Assembly: GCA_022747635.1 (NCBI GenBank)
Contig: JAKTNV010000019.1
Coordinates: 9,921,501 to 9,985,500, forward strand
Source: Hetaerina americana
Lineage: Eukaryota; Arthropoda; Insecta; Odonata; Calopterygidae
DNA: 64,000 nt
Direction of reading: 5' to 3'
Shown here: positions 37,801-52,800 of the stretch, piece by piece
How the letters are laid out: each line of letters starts with the position of its first letter
How positions within the stretch are numbered: the stretch's first letter is position 1
The notes under the pieces: generated by a model
Databases searched by the model: none
Told to the model about the DNA's origin: nothing
Seen by the model: the letters and a program-made list of their open reading frames with translations, nothing else
Translations under genes and position numbers: made by a program

Positions 37801-40800
37801 TCTAAATTTAGTGAATAAAACACACTGAAAATTGAAGCAGATAAGATCTCTTGGAATGAGTTCTCATGGAAGAATGCAGGCTGTCCATTCCTTCTACCAA
37901 TTTATTAACAAGAAAATTGCCTTCCAAAATTGAATTACAAAAAACTTCCAAGGTTTAGCTTACTAACAAGAAGCTGTAGATGTGCATTAAAAAATAAAAT
38001 TACCAAATTAAGGCCGTAAATGAAACCATCAAAATGGAATAAAGATTGAATCTAGAGCATGGCCTGGCATAGGAAATTTTCTAAGTTATGGCTTGTTTGT
38101 TTGGGCCAACAGCATAAACACAGCATGGATGTCACAGATTGATTTTAAACTATCGATATCATCACATGGTTTCTTCGTGTTGATAAAGAATATAGACAAA
38201 TGAAATAATAAATATTACTTAATATGGTCCTAGAAGGCCATGTGGAGATACTATGAATGAAAGGAAAGCATTAGGTATTTTCTAGGAGAACATGTCACTT
38301 TTGATTTTTAGGTTATTAAAAAATTAAAGTAATTAAAAGCTGTGGTTCTTTCAAGCACTTTATTGAAAGAATACGAAATTAATAGAAATAGTAAGAAATC
38401 ATGAATTTTCGACCAAAAGTTAAAACCAGAGACTTCCACCTACGACCTTAGGAAGATTTCTGGTTTCACTCAAGAATACTGTGTATGGAAACTCTCATAT
38501 TTACAATAACAAGTTGAGGATGACTTTCTTTTGCTGGGACAAAACTGTGACTGAGGAATTTATCACTAGGTAAATGGTGATAATTTCTCCACAACACTTC
38601 GAGTTGTGAACAAAAACCAGATATTGATGGTTGAAGTGAACCATTTGAAAAGACATACATACTATGCATACATATATAAGAGTATAAATGTAAATCAACA
38701 CTGGACAAAATATTTGTTAAAACATCATGCAGCGCTGATGTACCATAAAATATATGTAAACGTGGTGAAATGAAGTGTGTATTTGCTTCCCATTAAAAAT
38801 CCCAAAAATACATTTAAAATTGAGTCCCGCAGCAGCATTAAGAATCTGTTTGCCTGACAAAAACCAGGGATCCACATGAGAGTCAATAGTTTTTATGTTA
38901 TACCAGAGCCTGCTTGCAAAGGCCTCCACCAAACATAAACTAATCTCATAACTAAAAGAAGCATTAACCTCTTCAAGAAATATCCCAATTCACATATCAT
39001 ACGTGTCAAAAACCTTTCATTTTTTTTAAATCCAACCCCATTCTCGTGATTTTCCCTTGAAAGCTAAGGAGAAATTTAATTAGAATTCCCTGAATTTTTC
39101 TATATTTTCTTAACTGATTGACTATCCTGAGTGAAGTAGGCAAAATGAAGGCCCTGAAGTCCGAGACAGAAGTAACCATTGATATGCACCTTTGGTGACG
39201 ATCATGGCTAGACAATTTTTCATCCATGACTTACTTTTGCCTTATACTCCTGTACAAGAGAAAGATTTGGTTTGTCTTGAGAATTAATTTTTTCTTCTAA
39301 GACTTGTACACGATACTGAAGGTTTTGAATGTTGATAGCCTCCGGACCTTCAGCACCCAACTGCTCATCAGTTAACTGCTTCAATTCCTTCCCAATTTCA
39401 TCCTCATTTTCTTCATTCTGATCTTGCACAGAGTCCACATCAGGAACATCTTGAAGAACCAAACCATTTAACTAGAAGAGAATAATACAGTTAAATTCTT
39501 TCAGTACCTTGTTATAAGAAGTAGCTACAATACAAAATAAAGAGTATTTTTAATTCTGATGTAAAAACAATGCATTCTTAACTTTTATGCCACACTAAAT
39601 TGGTTTATTTAATACATTAACATGTTATAACACATTTTAAAATGACTTCATACCCAATATTTACTTTGCCCTTACTGAATTGTTTTGGATAGTTATCCAT
39701 AGACCACAAATTAAGAAAATGTTCACAAAACTATTAGACCAATGAGATAATACATTCATTACATTTTTTGCATATCATAGGCATAAACAAAGCAATAATG
39801 TGCAAGCAAAAAATTCATATACAAGCAATGTAACTAGACAAAAATATAAAACATAAAATTACCATTTTCAAAGCAATTATTATGATGAGCAGTTTTAAAT
39901 TCCAGCCTCAAATACACATGACGTATGAAAATATACTTGAAACCAAGAGAATATGAGTTTACACATATAAGGAATGGAAACACAAGCTACATCATTGTCA
40001 ATTTCATATCAAATGTTTCAATTGCCATGTTCAGTTTCAGATATGTGCATTAAGTAAAAATTCATACATTTTTAAATTAAAGCAATTACTATTTTTATAT
40101 TTTGTCAAAGACTGAGTTCCAGATTCAAATAGCTTAGACTATACAGGAGTTAATATTGAGATAAGCTGTATGGGGGAAGTCTTTGATCAGAAGGGAGAGG
40201 CCAGACGAGGGCAGTTATAAGCATGTTAGTTTTTAATATGGAACATCTTATTAGGTATGCTGTGCAGTCTATGGATATGATTTGAATACTTGATACAATA
40301 AGGAAATATAAGTGACACAAACCCATTCCAGATTTGTATAATACTGACTGACATGATCCAATTCGCTAAGGTCATAAAGAAATATCACAGCAACATTTAT
40401 TTCAACCCCCAGTGCATTGTTTTTTGTTCGCTGTGGAAAACACTGGACAACAGCTATCAAAATGGGGAAGTTGTAGGTTTTAAGAGAGGGAAATTTGAGT
40501 GTTCAGTATTAATGTTTTTCTTGGCTTTAACAGTTGGCAGATTGAAACAAAGAATGTCCTCTTTACACTACGGTAGAGTGCCTTCCAGTTTATGACTGCA
40601 TCCATAACTATTCCCAAGCTTTTTGATGGCCTCTTCAAATGGAATCATAAGATCTCATTCCCTTAATTTGGGAATGGAATGCCACTTAACTTGAGAAGTG
40701 CAAATATCTTTTGTGGGCGATTATTATTGTGTACTTCAGTCTTACTATCAATGATTGTGCGATGTTCACTCCACTATTCTCCCATATCCTAGTTCGGTGA

Positions 40801-43800
40801 AATGGTGGTCTCTCTGTATTGCATATATTTGTGACGAATTTGCAATTTGTAGGCAAAATTCACTCATAGAATCTGACATATTTCCAAGTTCACCTTGCCA
40901 AAAAATTACATACCTTCTTTTGAGTCACAGCAATCTTTGATTTCCATTCTTTTACACTGTCTTGTATAGATTCATACTTTTGCTCAATTTTTAATAATGA
41001 ACTCTTCAGCTGGTTTTCTTCCTTGGTTATTTCATCCACCTCTCTCTTTAACCCACATGTACCCTCACTTTCACCTTCAATTTTATTCTATAAACAAAAA
41101 TTCCAAAATGAGATAACAATGATTAATGATCAAGGAGAAATAATAAAAATACAGAAAAAAGAAATAAGGTAGTGAGTAGCCCAGGAAATGTCTCAAACTT
41201 GAAACAAATCAATAATGAATGGATGTTTCACAAAGAAACCTCCACTAAAAATTAACTTCTTACTTTCTTCCTGGGATACTATAAGCAGTATAGGGAATAA
41301 AGAACTACCCCATACCGATGAGTGAATTCCACACGCTTTTAAGCTTAGCACTAGGTGAGCTCAACCAATTAAAAACCAACCTTTTGATTGAAATTGAAAA
41401 CTTACCGCCAATTCTTCAATATGCCTCATTACATCTGCTGCCATCTCCTCAACCTTCGTACGCTCAGCTTGCATTTCTTTCATTTCACTTTCTGCATTTT
41501 GAATTTCACGCTCCAACCTCTGAATGTTATCTGCAGATTTTTTTGCATTCCTATCAACAAAGAGAGTGTTAAAAAGTGATGAGACAACCAAAAAGCTTTC
41601 TTTATTCATTTTATACCTATGAAAATATTTAAACGCCCAGCTATTTTCAAGGCCACTCCCTCCCTGTCTCTTGGCGAGGACAGACATGTTTGGAGCTCGC
41701 TCCTGAGAACCCGTTTGACCCTACCCGAGTCAACCTACCTGCCTGCTACTCAGTGCTTTCTCGTTCCGTGAAGCGTGGTACAGTGTTAACATATACATTG
41801 ATTTGCTTATATTTTTTTGTTTTGTTAGTGGCTAGTTATTTTCTTTGTGTGGTGGTAGCAGTTATTCTTTGTGGCGTGTAGTTGTTTGTATCCCGCTGAC
41901 TGGTTATAGGGGAGTGCTCTTTTTCTTTCATTCCCTTACCCCTACTCCAAGTTGGCTGCCTTGGAAAGATGTCAGTGAATGGGAAGGGAGGGAATTATTA
42001 CGATAGGCAGTTCCAATGTCCGCCGTATAATGTCTCACCTACAACATAGGCCATAGGCTCCAAAGGGAGGGCAATGTTGGATTGTCGTCCTCATGGCATA
42101 TACCAAGAGATGGGTTTCCTCAGGTGATGCAGGCAGTGAAGGAGGCTGCACGTGACGTGGGTAGCTCCAAGCTATGAATTAGAGCACATGTAGGGGGGAA
42201 CGATGCCACGCACTGCTGATCCGAGGAAATTCTGCATTCTTTTGAGGAACTGAATTCAGAGGTGAAGCTGGTCCGGATGGAGTTTTAAGTCCCAGTAAAG
42301 TTAAGCATCAGCTAAATTGTCCCATGATGGCATGGTTTGGAGTCGGATTGAAGGAGTAAGGAATAAATTGGAAAATTTTTGCTGGGGAATTTCAGGGGGC
42401 TTCATAGACTTGAGATGTGTCGGGAGCCTCTTAATTGCTCCTGAGTACAGTATAAGGTTGAGGCATCGCAGAAGGTAGCATCTAGGATTCAGGAAAATAT
42501 GAGGAGAGTTTAGCATATTTGGTAGGTTTGAGATAAAGTCAACTAGTGGGAATTTACTAAATAAACATTACACAGGTCCTAGACAAAATAATTGTCATGA
42601 GAATCACAGCATATGTAATGAAATATTAGACTTAGCACATGAGAATGAGCAGGTAAATATAATTCCCGGAGTAAGTAGCATGAGAAAGGGAAATCACAAT
42701 TAACTGATCAAGAATGGACATCAAGAATCTCCACAGTGACAACAAAATGCCCAAGTTTGATAAACAAAATAGCAAAATTTTAGCATATGATTAGAACTAC
42801 TGAAGGCGATACAATTATAGGAACTGAGAACTGATTATCCCAAGAAATTGCAGAGGAGAAGATTTTTTTCTTGAGGTTTTAGAATTTACAGAAGGGACTG
42901 AAGAAAGAGGATTGGGGGGAGACTTTTCATAGCTGTTAAAGATATTCACGAAAACAGAAGTGAATCTTTCCCTAATGAGTGGCATAGAAAGTGTTTGGTA
43001 TTCCATCAAGAGCCCTCGATCAAAAAGAGTTTATATTTGTGTATACTACAGATTACGGGAATAAACATCAATTTTAGAACTAGAAAGAGAGGTCACTAGT
43101 TTGAATTCCCATTTACACAATTATAAGAGGGGATTTCAATCTTCCGTTCATAGACTGGAAAATCTTTAGTTTCACAGCAGGAGGTAAGGACAAGGAGCCA
43201 TGAGAGTCATTGCTTCATGTTTTTGCATCACATTCGTTAAACCAAGAAGTACCCACCAGAGGAAAAAATATACTTGACCTACTACCCACAAATTTATCCG
43301 AAGTTGTCCTAAATACAGCCACATTTGATGGACTAAGTGACTACAGAATAGGGCTAGTTAAAATTAGAAACCCAGAAGAAAAAAGTATTTGTTGGACCGG
43401 GTTGATTACAAAGGATTAAGGCGAGACCTAGAGCAGTCTTATGGTCCATTAACAGAAAGTAGCAGAAACAGACAGTGAGAGTTTGTGGAGTGCTTTTCTC
43501 GACGTCACAAAGGCTACAATACAAAAACACATATCTTGTAAATTTAAAAGTAACGGGAGGGAACCTAGATGATACAACATAAAATTACGTAAAGCATTAA
43601 AACCCCAAAGAGTATGGTATTAAAAAATGAGGAGATAACAAAAGGACGAGCCTAACAATAAACAATATGTAATACGGACAAGTCTATCAATAAACGAAAT
43701 TAAATAATACATAACTATAAAACAGCCAAATTTTTAGCAAGGAAAACATGTCACCAGGCGTTAATAGAATTTATAAGTAAAAGACTGGGTGAATATCAGG

Positions 43801-46800
43801 ATGAAAATCCAAAAGCGTTTTGGTCATATGTACAGGAGGTCCAGGAAAATAGTTCCATCAGTGCCATCCCTACATCACATCAGGCAAAAACTTAACACCA
43901 GTTTAGAAAAAGCTAAAACACTAAACCACTATTTTCAAAGCATTTTTAATAATCGTTCAGAGGAACAATGCAAGTCACTACCCGATTGCTCCCATGAACC
44001 CATGTCTGAAATAATAATATCTTCTCTTGGAATCGAATGCCAGCTGCAAGACATCAGTCCAAACAAATTGCCAGGCCCTGATCAAATCCCTCCTTGTGTT
44101 CACAGAGCAATGGCCTCAGAAATAACTCCTTTCCTGAAAATGATATTTGATAAATCCCTAAATGATCACGTAGTAAAAAAAGCCTCGAAAATAGCCAATG
44201 TCAATCTCATATTTAAAAAAGGCAACAGAGAAGATCTAAGTAATTACTGACAAATCTTTTTCACATCCATTTCATGCAAAATTTTAGAGCACATAATTGT
44301 AAGTTCAATCATGAAATATATCGATTCTCAGAATTTACTTACAACAAATGAACATGGTTTCCAAAAGGGTGGATCTTGCGAGACCGAACCGGTACTTTTT
44401 GTTCATGACATTTTGGTCTTGGGAGAAAATAACGATTAGGTCGATGCTATATTTCTAGATTTTGAAAAGCCATTTGACACCGTATTTCATAAAAAGTTGC
44501 TCTAAAAAATAGGAAGCAGTGGGATTGATAAATAAGTAATTGATTGGATTAATAACTTTCTAACAGGCCGCAAACAAAGGGTCGTAATAGACAGGGTATC
44601 ATTGGACACATTAAGAGTAACATCGGGTGTCCCACAAGGAAGTGTCATTGGTCCACCATTGTTTCTTTCACACATAAATGTAATCGGGTCTCAGGTTTCC
44701 AGTAAACTTCGTCTACTTGCTGAGTATACCATGATATATAGGGAAATATCCAGTTATGAAGATAGAGTATCAATAGCTAACGACCTAAATGTGATTCGAT
44801 GAATTTTCAGAGGAAAAGTAATTCACCAGAAAACACTTTCACTATTCAGGGAACCAACATTGCCCACATGGAATCAGTCAAATACTCGGTTGTAACAAAA
44901 ACTATGAATATGTCCTGGGGGAAAAACAATCGTAAAATTTGCAGAATAGCTGATAAAAAGTTATGATTCATAAAAAGAATACTAGGAAATTGTAATGAAA
45001 GGGTCAAGGAGCTTTTTATTTCATGTTAGTTAGGCCCAGCCTTGAGTATGCTGCAAATGTATGGGATCCTCAAAGCAGACAATTTCAGAACTAGATATAG
45101 TGCAATGAAGAGCAGCAAAGTTTATGAAAAGTTGTTATGAACAAGGTAGCAGTGTCACAACACTATTGAAAGAATAAGGATGGGAGCCACTAGTTGACCC
45201 TAGGCTTTTACACAATAAAGGTTAAATTTACAGCATACATTTCAGGCAGGTTATTTATCTGAGGATGTTAATAACATAATACAGGCCTCCATTCACTATG
45301 GCAGACTAGATCATTAATGTAAAATCAGGGAGATTTACTGTAGAACAGATAGATTTAAAATGTCATTTTTTTTCTCGTGCCAGAAGAGATAATAAAAGAC
45401 AAGACAACAATCACATAGGAGAAAATTAGAACCGGTAAAGTATATATGTGTTGACATCTTGCATGTTTCTTCCTGCATGTTTTTCTTTTTATTTAAAGAC
45501 CCATATTTTTAAGAGTTCTACAGCATGATTTGAATGTATGTATCCCGTCATTAAATATTGTGACATGTAAGTACTTTCTTTCGTGTGATTGAGGTTTTAC
45601 TGAGTGCATAAAGAATCTAATATTTGCATAGAGGTAACAGGATTTGGTTTTGCATGTGGTTTTATTCTAGTTTATGCGTGGCAACCTAACACCCCCCACC
45701 ACACGCCCTTAGGGTGGCTTGCAGGGATTTATGCAGATGTAGATATTGTGCTCCAAGAGCAATAGGGTCATTCCCAGACCTTTTAAATAAAACAAAAATG
45801 TCTGGTATGATTGAAGACAGAAATGTGAACTTTGCGTAACACTTGAAGAAAATAAACCACTTTCATCAACAAAATTTTATGCAGAATACCCTGAAAGTGG
45901 TAGTGAGTCCCTACCATTCAAGAAAGTCCAGAAAATGCCTCCTAATACCCATGCCATTAAAAACTATTTTCTAGGTATTAGTAGACCAAAAGTGGTACGG
46001 GGCAAGGCCACCCAACCCTGATGTGTGATCTAGTTTACTTTTCAAATAAGTCATGTTACAATTAATATTTTGTCCACACACACACACCAATATTCTCACA
46101 TTGCTCTCGGCAGAAAGTTATTGAAAGAACCCTGGATTCTGAATGTACAAACCAGTTAAATGTGCAATCCAGGGCTACCCTTCTATGGCAATTTCCAACT
46201 GTAATGTGGATAGCATAACTTTATCCTTGGTAATTTATGACGAATTAACTTATTACTGCTCATTCTGTTGCAGATTGGTGATCACATATAGTAAAACCTT
46301 TCACTTCATCAATGTAAAAAAACTATAAATAATGCATATTGTGAAAATACATCAACACTTATGCTATTGATTTTCTAAATGATCAATAAATTTGCAGATA
46401 TGTAAGAATTCCATTTTTTTGGATCATTTCAAGTCCTGCACAATGTTTAACTGAGTAATGTATCAGCTAAATATACACTTGCAACAAATTAAATATTCAG
46501 GTTCAATAATTTCCAACATGTACCTTATACTCCTGAATCATTTCTTGGAGGTCCCATGAACATTTAAAATGTACACTAAAAATAAAATTGCAGGGCAAAC
46601 TACAATTATTTTTAATTGGAAAATGCCTTTTTACTACTATAATGCTCAAAATAATGAAGAACCCATTGTAGCATTGACAAATGTGAGAAACCATCGACAA
46701 ATACAGTTCACTTAGCAGTGCACATTTTGTTTTGACAAAAACTTCTTAGAAACAACAGACCTTTCTGAGTCCTGCATTTGCATTCAACGTAAACAATAAA

Positions 46801-49800
46801 TAATACATAGTTGAAAAATTTGAACTTTGCCACTGCCACTGTCTATATGTTCCATGTGAGGATTTTTGTTCATTTCTAACAGAAGTACACACTCTTTTCT
46901 TCGGTTGAAATTCACCTTTTAACTACGTGACTAAAACCCGGGTCATATACTCCAGTGCTCATGCCTTACTTCCAATAAGACCAAATATTCAAAGTATTTT
47001 AATAACATGGCATTTGAATTTTGAAAACAAATATCACTAGACATGCATGCTGTGGGGGCATTACAAAAAATAAAACAGAAAATCTATACACGGAATCATG
47101 TAATCATGATTATATGAGTGTAGGCTGAAAAGTAATGCACACATGCTTGTAGAGCTCGAACAAAAACAAATAGCAAGATTGGGCAAAAAGTACACTAAAG
47201 TTCAAATTGAGCAGCTTCAGGCGTGATGTGATGGAAGTGAAAGATAATGAATAACTGATCGTAGCACTTTTCCACTTGATACGAGTAAAGAAGAAAACCC
47301 CCTCCTCAATGACATGCAGTTCACTTCCTCCTGCCCCTCCTTTCCATCAACTTTTGCTGGTAAACAGGGGCCACGCGTGAGACACAACCGCCCCCGTCCT
47401 TGAGAGCCCCCCCCCCTAGTGTGTGAGTTAAGTGAGGGGTATTCCGCCACCGCCCTTGCAGAAGGGCCTAATCCCCTTGGCCTCCAACCATCGGCCCACA
47501 TTCTGGCGTCGTCCTAGCTGCCGATGGTTTAGTGGTGACTGCTGTCATTCACCAAGTGGACCACTTTGCACCCAAAGACTATGTGTACTGTTTTTAACAA
47601 GGTCGAAATGCTGTTTCCACTATCCTTCGTAAATATCTCCTTTGTCTTCCCCCCTTTCCTCCTGGCTCTCTCCCTCCCCCTCTCGTTTCCTACCACATTC
47701 ACTCCCCTCCTTCCAGAATCTTAAATGTATATAAGACGGCACACAACTTCACTTTGTTACCTGATGATGATGTAATACATTGAAACCTGGTCGTAAAATA
47801 AAAATTTTATCAAGTGGAAAATTGCTACGATCAGTTATTCATTACATTAAAGTTCTAAGTTTTAAAATCATAAATTTATTTTTCAACATAGTCACCGTTC
47901 AAGCTAACACATTTCTCCCAACATGTAACAAGTTTTTTCATTCCGTCACTGAAAAACTCTCCCAACTTTTCTCGAACTGCCTTCACCTCATTGTCTGAGG
48001 TATAATGATTACCCTTGAGGTGTTTCTCGAGTTGAGGAAAAATTAGGGAAATAAGGAGGGTTAGGAATTGATTTAAATTTCAGGTTTCGCACAGCCTCTC
48101 CAGTTGCATGCGAGGTGTGAGGATGATTGTTGTCAAATTGCAAGATTATTGATGCAAGGCTGCCTTTAACATGACAAACTTCTTCCTTGGATATTCCATT
48201 ATGGTTTTCGATACACTTTCGAGTTATTCACTGACCATTTTGAATCAAATTTTCCACAAATTTGCAATGTTTATCGTCTGTGGCAGCCATCAGACGTCCG
48301 CTGCGTGTTTCATCAACAATTATGGATTTTCCAAGCTCGCAATCATGAAATTTCACCACCCATCTTTTTACAGTAGGCCTATCAACAGTACCATCACCAA
48401 AAAGAGCTTTTAAACAACAATGAATCTCAGTAGGAGTCAACTTGTTCAGCAGTTAAATATTCAATAACAGCACACTCTTCAACTCACGTTGAAATAGTAC
48501 TAGAACAAGTCTCAATACTTCCGCTTCTTGAAATACACCGGATGAATAAACCGACCTCAAAGCTGCACATGCATGTTGAGGGGGAATGTTACTTCCACTA
48601 GCCACCAGGAGTGCTTCTGAAGGTCACTTTGTTTGCGATCTACAAGCATGTGTGTATTAGTTTTCAGCCTACCCTTAAACCTTTTTATCAACATATTACA
48701 ACCATTTTTTACAGGTCTTTACTCAAACTAAATAGTATTTTAAGTAATGCCTACCATTTTATGCAAGAAAGAATATTTTTACATATATTTCTCATTGAAT
48801 TTGCCACTGGGATGTCTGCTGATGCACTGATGAACTCTGATTTTTCATGGAATGTAAAAAGTAACCAAAACACACACACTATAATAATTTACATGAGTTG
48901 GGAGCAGGGCCTGCAGGAATGGGTTTAACCAAAAAAAGCTATTAAATAATGCTCTGAAATTATCATTTTTTCATTACCACATGTATTTCATTATAAATTA
49001 ACTAAGAATAGATGGGAAAACCATAAGCTACAACCTATTATTTATTTGGATCAAATCACATAAACAACCAGCATACCAAAACCACAATTAAATTTTTCCT
49101 TTGCCATCAAGTGATATCTAGTGATCTGAAGCAAACTCACCTATATTATTTTCGATTTGATAGTACAGGATGTACCATCCAAATCAGGATCCTGTAGGAT
49201 CCAAATTTTATGAACAAGATTAGGCATGCATGATGGGAGCACCAGAAAATGATACCACTATGATGGGAGATAAATAGAGCATGAGAATATGCAAAGGAAG
49301 TAAGCAATTCAGATTCATTAAATGGGTTGATGACCTTCAAATAAAGGTTATAATAATAAGTAGGACCAATCAAAAAGTTAAGCAAAGGCTGCCACCAGGA
49401 TATTTTATGATAAAAGAGAGAGAAACTATGAATAATAAATCAGCATTAAACAATCCTCTGGGCACATCTCCAACTCTAGTATGACTGGGGTCATAAAGCC
49501 CCAGCCACATGCACTATAAGCATTTCAGGTGTATTGCCTAGATGCAGATAATTTAGACCATATTGGATATTGAAATGAATTACTCAGAAACGGAAGTAAA
49601 AAGGCCACCATGGCATAAACAATGGGTTTTTAATAGATAATATAAAGATAGAAAGGATTGACATGGAACCGCACTTAGAGAAACACACCCATACAAAAAA
49701 GCAATCAAAGCATGAACTTATAATGACAATCAAAAACAACTTTTCAGAATAAGCTAATATTAGAATTTCAAATTCCACCACAGGCATGTAATAGGTCTGT

Positions 49801-52800
49801 CTGGAAAGGATCCAGCTATGCAATATTTTGATAAAAACAGCCTCCCTAAAAGAATGAGGCCTTTGTCCCCTTCATAACTCACACACTTATCCCGGCGCCT
49901 CTTTCACTTCTCAAAACATTCGGCAAAGTCCATTTTCGTAATGGTCACCAGCTGCCTCCACGCCTTCTCCTTTATCTCATCAACAGAGTCTTTGAGAGAT
50001 TGGGCTCTCATTTCAGGGACATAGCCATAGACCCATGACTCATCTCCAGTTGTGACCTTTTCCAGTAAACGTGGGTTATTGTTCGCAGCTTGGAGCAAGT
50101 TCCCTGCAACTGCAGCTCAAAATTCTTGACGTTGAAGAGATAAAAGAGAATGTGATGAGGCAGCTGATGACCATTCCGCACAAGGACTCAGCCGATTGTT
50201 TTGAATAGTGAAGGGCGTGCCGTGATTAGTGGTGACGTCCCAATGGGAGTACTTCAAAGGAGACTAAGGCCTCATTATTACCTCAGGTAGGTTATTATTC
50301 TCAAAAACATTTCGCCTCCATATCCATTCCAGACAGACCTTGTATACATTAATTTGAGTCATTAACTTCACAGAGTGAACTAAAAATGTGAAATTTAAGT
50401 AATCTAATTTGATCAAAAGTATTCCTTACCGCTCCGCAGTTTTAATTGCTACTTTCAGGCGACGAATTTCAGCGGTTATTTTTTCAATTCTTTTTACACA
50501 TTCATCAAGTTTTTTCTGAGCAGCCTTAGTGCGGCTACCAGTAATATCCTTGATTTTGTTTGACAGGGCCTCAACCTTAGTTTGAACTTCTTCAGCTATT
50601 TCACTTTCCTTCTTATACACTAATTAGGATAAAAGAGGATAAAATTAGCGTCAGACACAAATAGAGAAATGCTACACATGTACTCATAAGTATCACATGC
50701 AATAATTTTCTGAATATAGTATGCTCTTTATTCCATGGGCACAACGAATAAGCTGGAGATTTTTTTATGATGCAACCACAGGTTTTACACCTCCACAGAT
50801 CCAGTCATTAGCCCTGAAATGCATCACAGAGAGGGCAGAAGACTCCTTCATGGTAAACTGTTAGCTCTTCTAGTGGGCGTCCAGGTGTGCCCTCAGGATG
50901 CGCGATTGGTTTGTTGAAGAAGAGAGCGTTACCTGGATTTTACTGTCTTTTCGGGCTTTTTTGGGACTTGAGACAGGGAATGCCTTTACTTTGATGACTG
51001 CACTTCTGTTTGAGGGTCGTATCCATACAACCACGACTTATTCCCTAATATTAGAGTGTTGAGAAACTGAAAATCAGCACTGGTAATGTCATTAATGACT
51101 CTCTAAACACTTCAATTTACCTTTGTGGCACAGCGAAAATCGAATTTACAAGAGGTAGTAGCACTTGAATCAAATAAAATCTATTAAATGAAATTAAAAT
51201 GCTTCAAGTATATCATCATTTGACGAATGCATATAATTATGCTTCATGTATGCATGTGACTGTGGGATGTAAGTCAAACAATATGGTATGAAGAAGGTCT
51301 GTGTACCTACGCTTTACAATTGAACAACAGGATTGTATCTCTTTTCATGTAAAAAATGATATTTCACTCAGCTGATAATGCTTGTCCACAATGTATCAAT
51401 TAATGTAAGGCCAATGTCGTTAGGGGCAACCAGTCATAAATTATCATATTGTCATATCGTAGAGGCCTATATTTATTATAAATCCAAGCATAAACCATTT
51501 AAGATTTTTTGGCATGAGAAAATGTACATAGAAATGATGTTTGAAACCATACCTAACAAATGAATCACTAAAACTTAGGTAAAAGGCATCAGATATCTAT
51601 CAATTAGATTGTTTCATATATTATCTTAACTAAAAATGTAACCTTTATCATCCATTCTTTTACAAACTCACTTTCCCTAGTCTAAACTAGCCCACTACAA
51701 CTTAGACTCTGCTTTTTCCTCATCAATAAAAAAAACTTTGAAAACCAGGGATTTTGTAAAATTATCCATCCTTATCTCACTTTCAGTCCAAAGGAAACCT
51801 TTGCCTCAACACCATCCATAGTGCCATAGGAATACTTTATTTTCTTGCATGAATACTTTTTCAGCAGAAAGAAGGATCCATTATGCATCATATTTGAAGT
51901 CAGTAATATCAAAGCAACATCCTCATAATTCGAAATCATTCATAAACAGATGACAGATTAAATTGATGCCATAAACAAATGTACATTTATAGTCATGAAA
52001 AATTGAATTATCATAATCAATGAGGCATGTGAATTCATCAATCGTATGACATGTAATTAATTTAATACGTCACTTTTATGATCATTTTTGAAAATGATAA
52101 AAATGGCAAAGAGCCAATTAGCTAATATCCCCACACAATAAAACAATTATGTATTTAAATAAAACAGCTTTAAAATTCATGAGTTTTGGTTTGAAGTCAT
52201 TCACAGTAAAATTAAATAAGTTGCCTTTGTCTCAAACTCAACATAGTTCTATATAGTGTTAACAAACCTACAATTGTATTATAATACCTTTCTTCACTAT
52301 TTTTGCATATTCTTGAAAAATCCTTAAATAAGATTGGTCACCTTTTATAAGGGTTGGGTATAAGAAAGGACTATGAAGTCCAATCTCATTCCAATGAAGA
52401 TGTTAAATAAACAAATAAAAATACTGCAAAAATGATGAAGTTTCTTACTTATGATGCTAATTATTTCACATTCCAAAAACTGTACAACCCTGAACATATC
52501 TGAACCCAATCATGTGACAAAAATTGTGCAAGGAGCCCAGCAACTGACAAAAGTGAAATTCCCTGAATGCTTTTCACTATTTTCTTTGACAATTGCAGAT
52601 GTTTAAATAAAAACCTTGCCCAATAAAAACTTTGAAACAAGCATATAAAGCTGCATTATCGCCATGTGCCAGCAGGGCACCAAAATACATCTATAGATGA
52701 AATATGCAAATTAAGCTACTATGCATGATTATAATCCAAAACATTCCTAACTTATCAAACATATTTTCTGTATATTATTATCTCTTTGCTTTATCTCCAT

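Larger units (their letters stand above)
34681..39234 (-). other. SMC4 intron with fold-back elements 6 and 7
   Basis: Apart from the two fold-backs and a SINE-like segment, the 4.5 kb shows AT-rich sequence only. 35800-36370 has more balanced composition and could be old repeat DNA, but it has no recognisable ends. Confidence 0.65.
41551..50429 (-). other. Largest SMC4 intron (8.9 kb)
   Basis: It contains the LINE, a mariner with a nested insertion, and an inverted-duplicate mariner derivative. Positions 45750-47120 and 48680-49790 hold nothing recognised. Confidence 0.7.
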
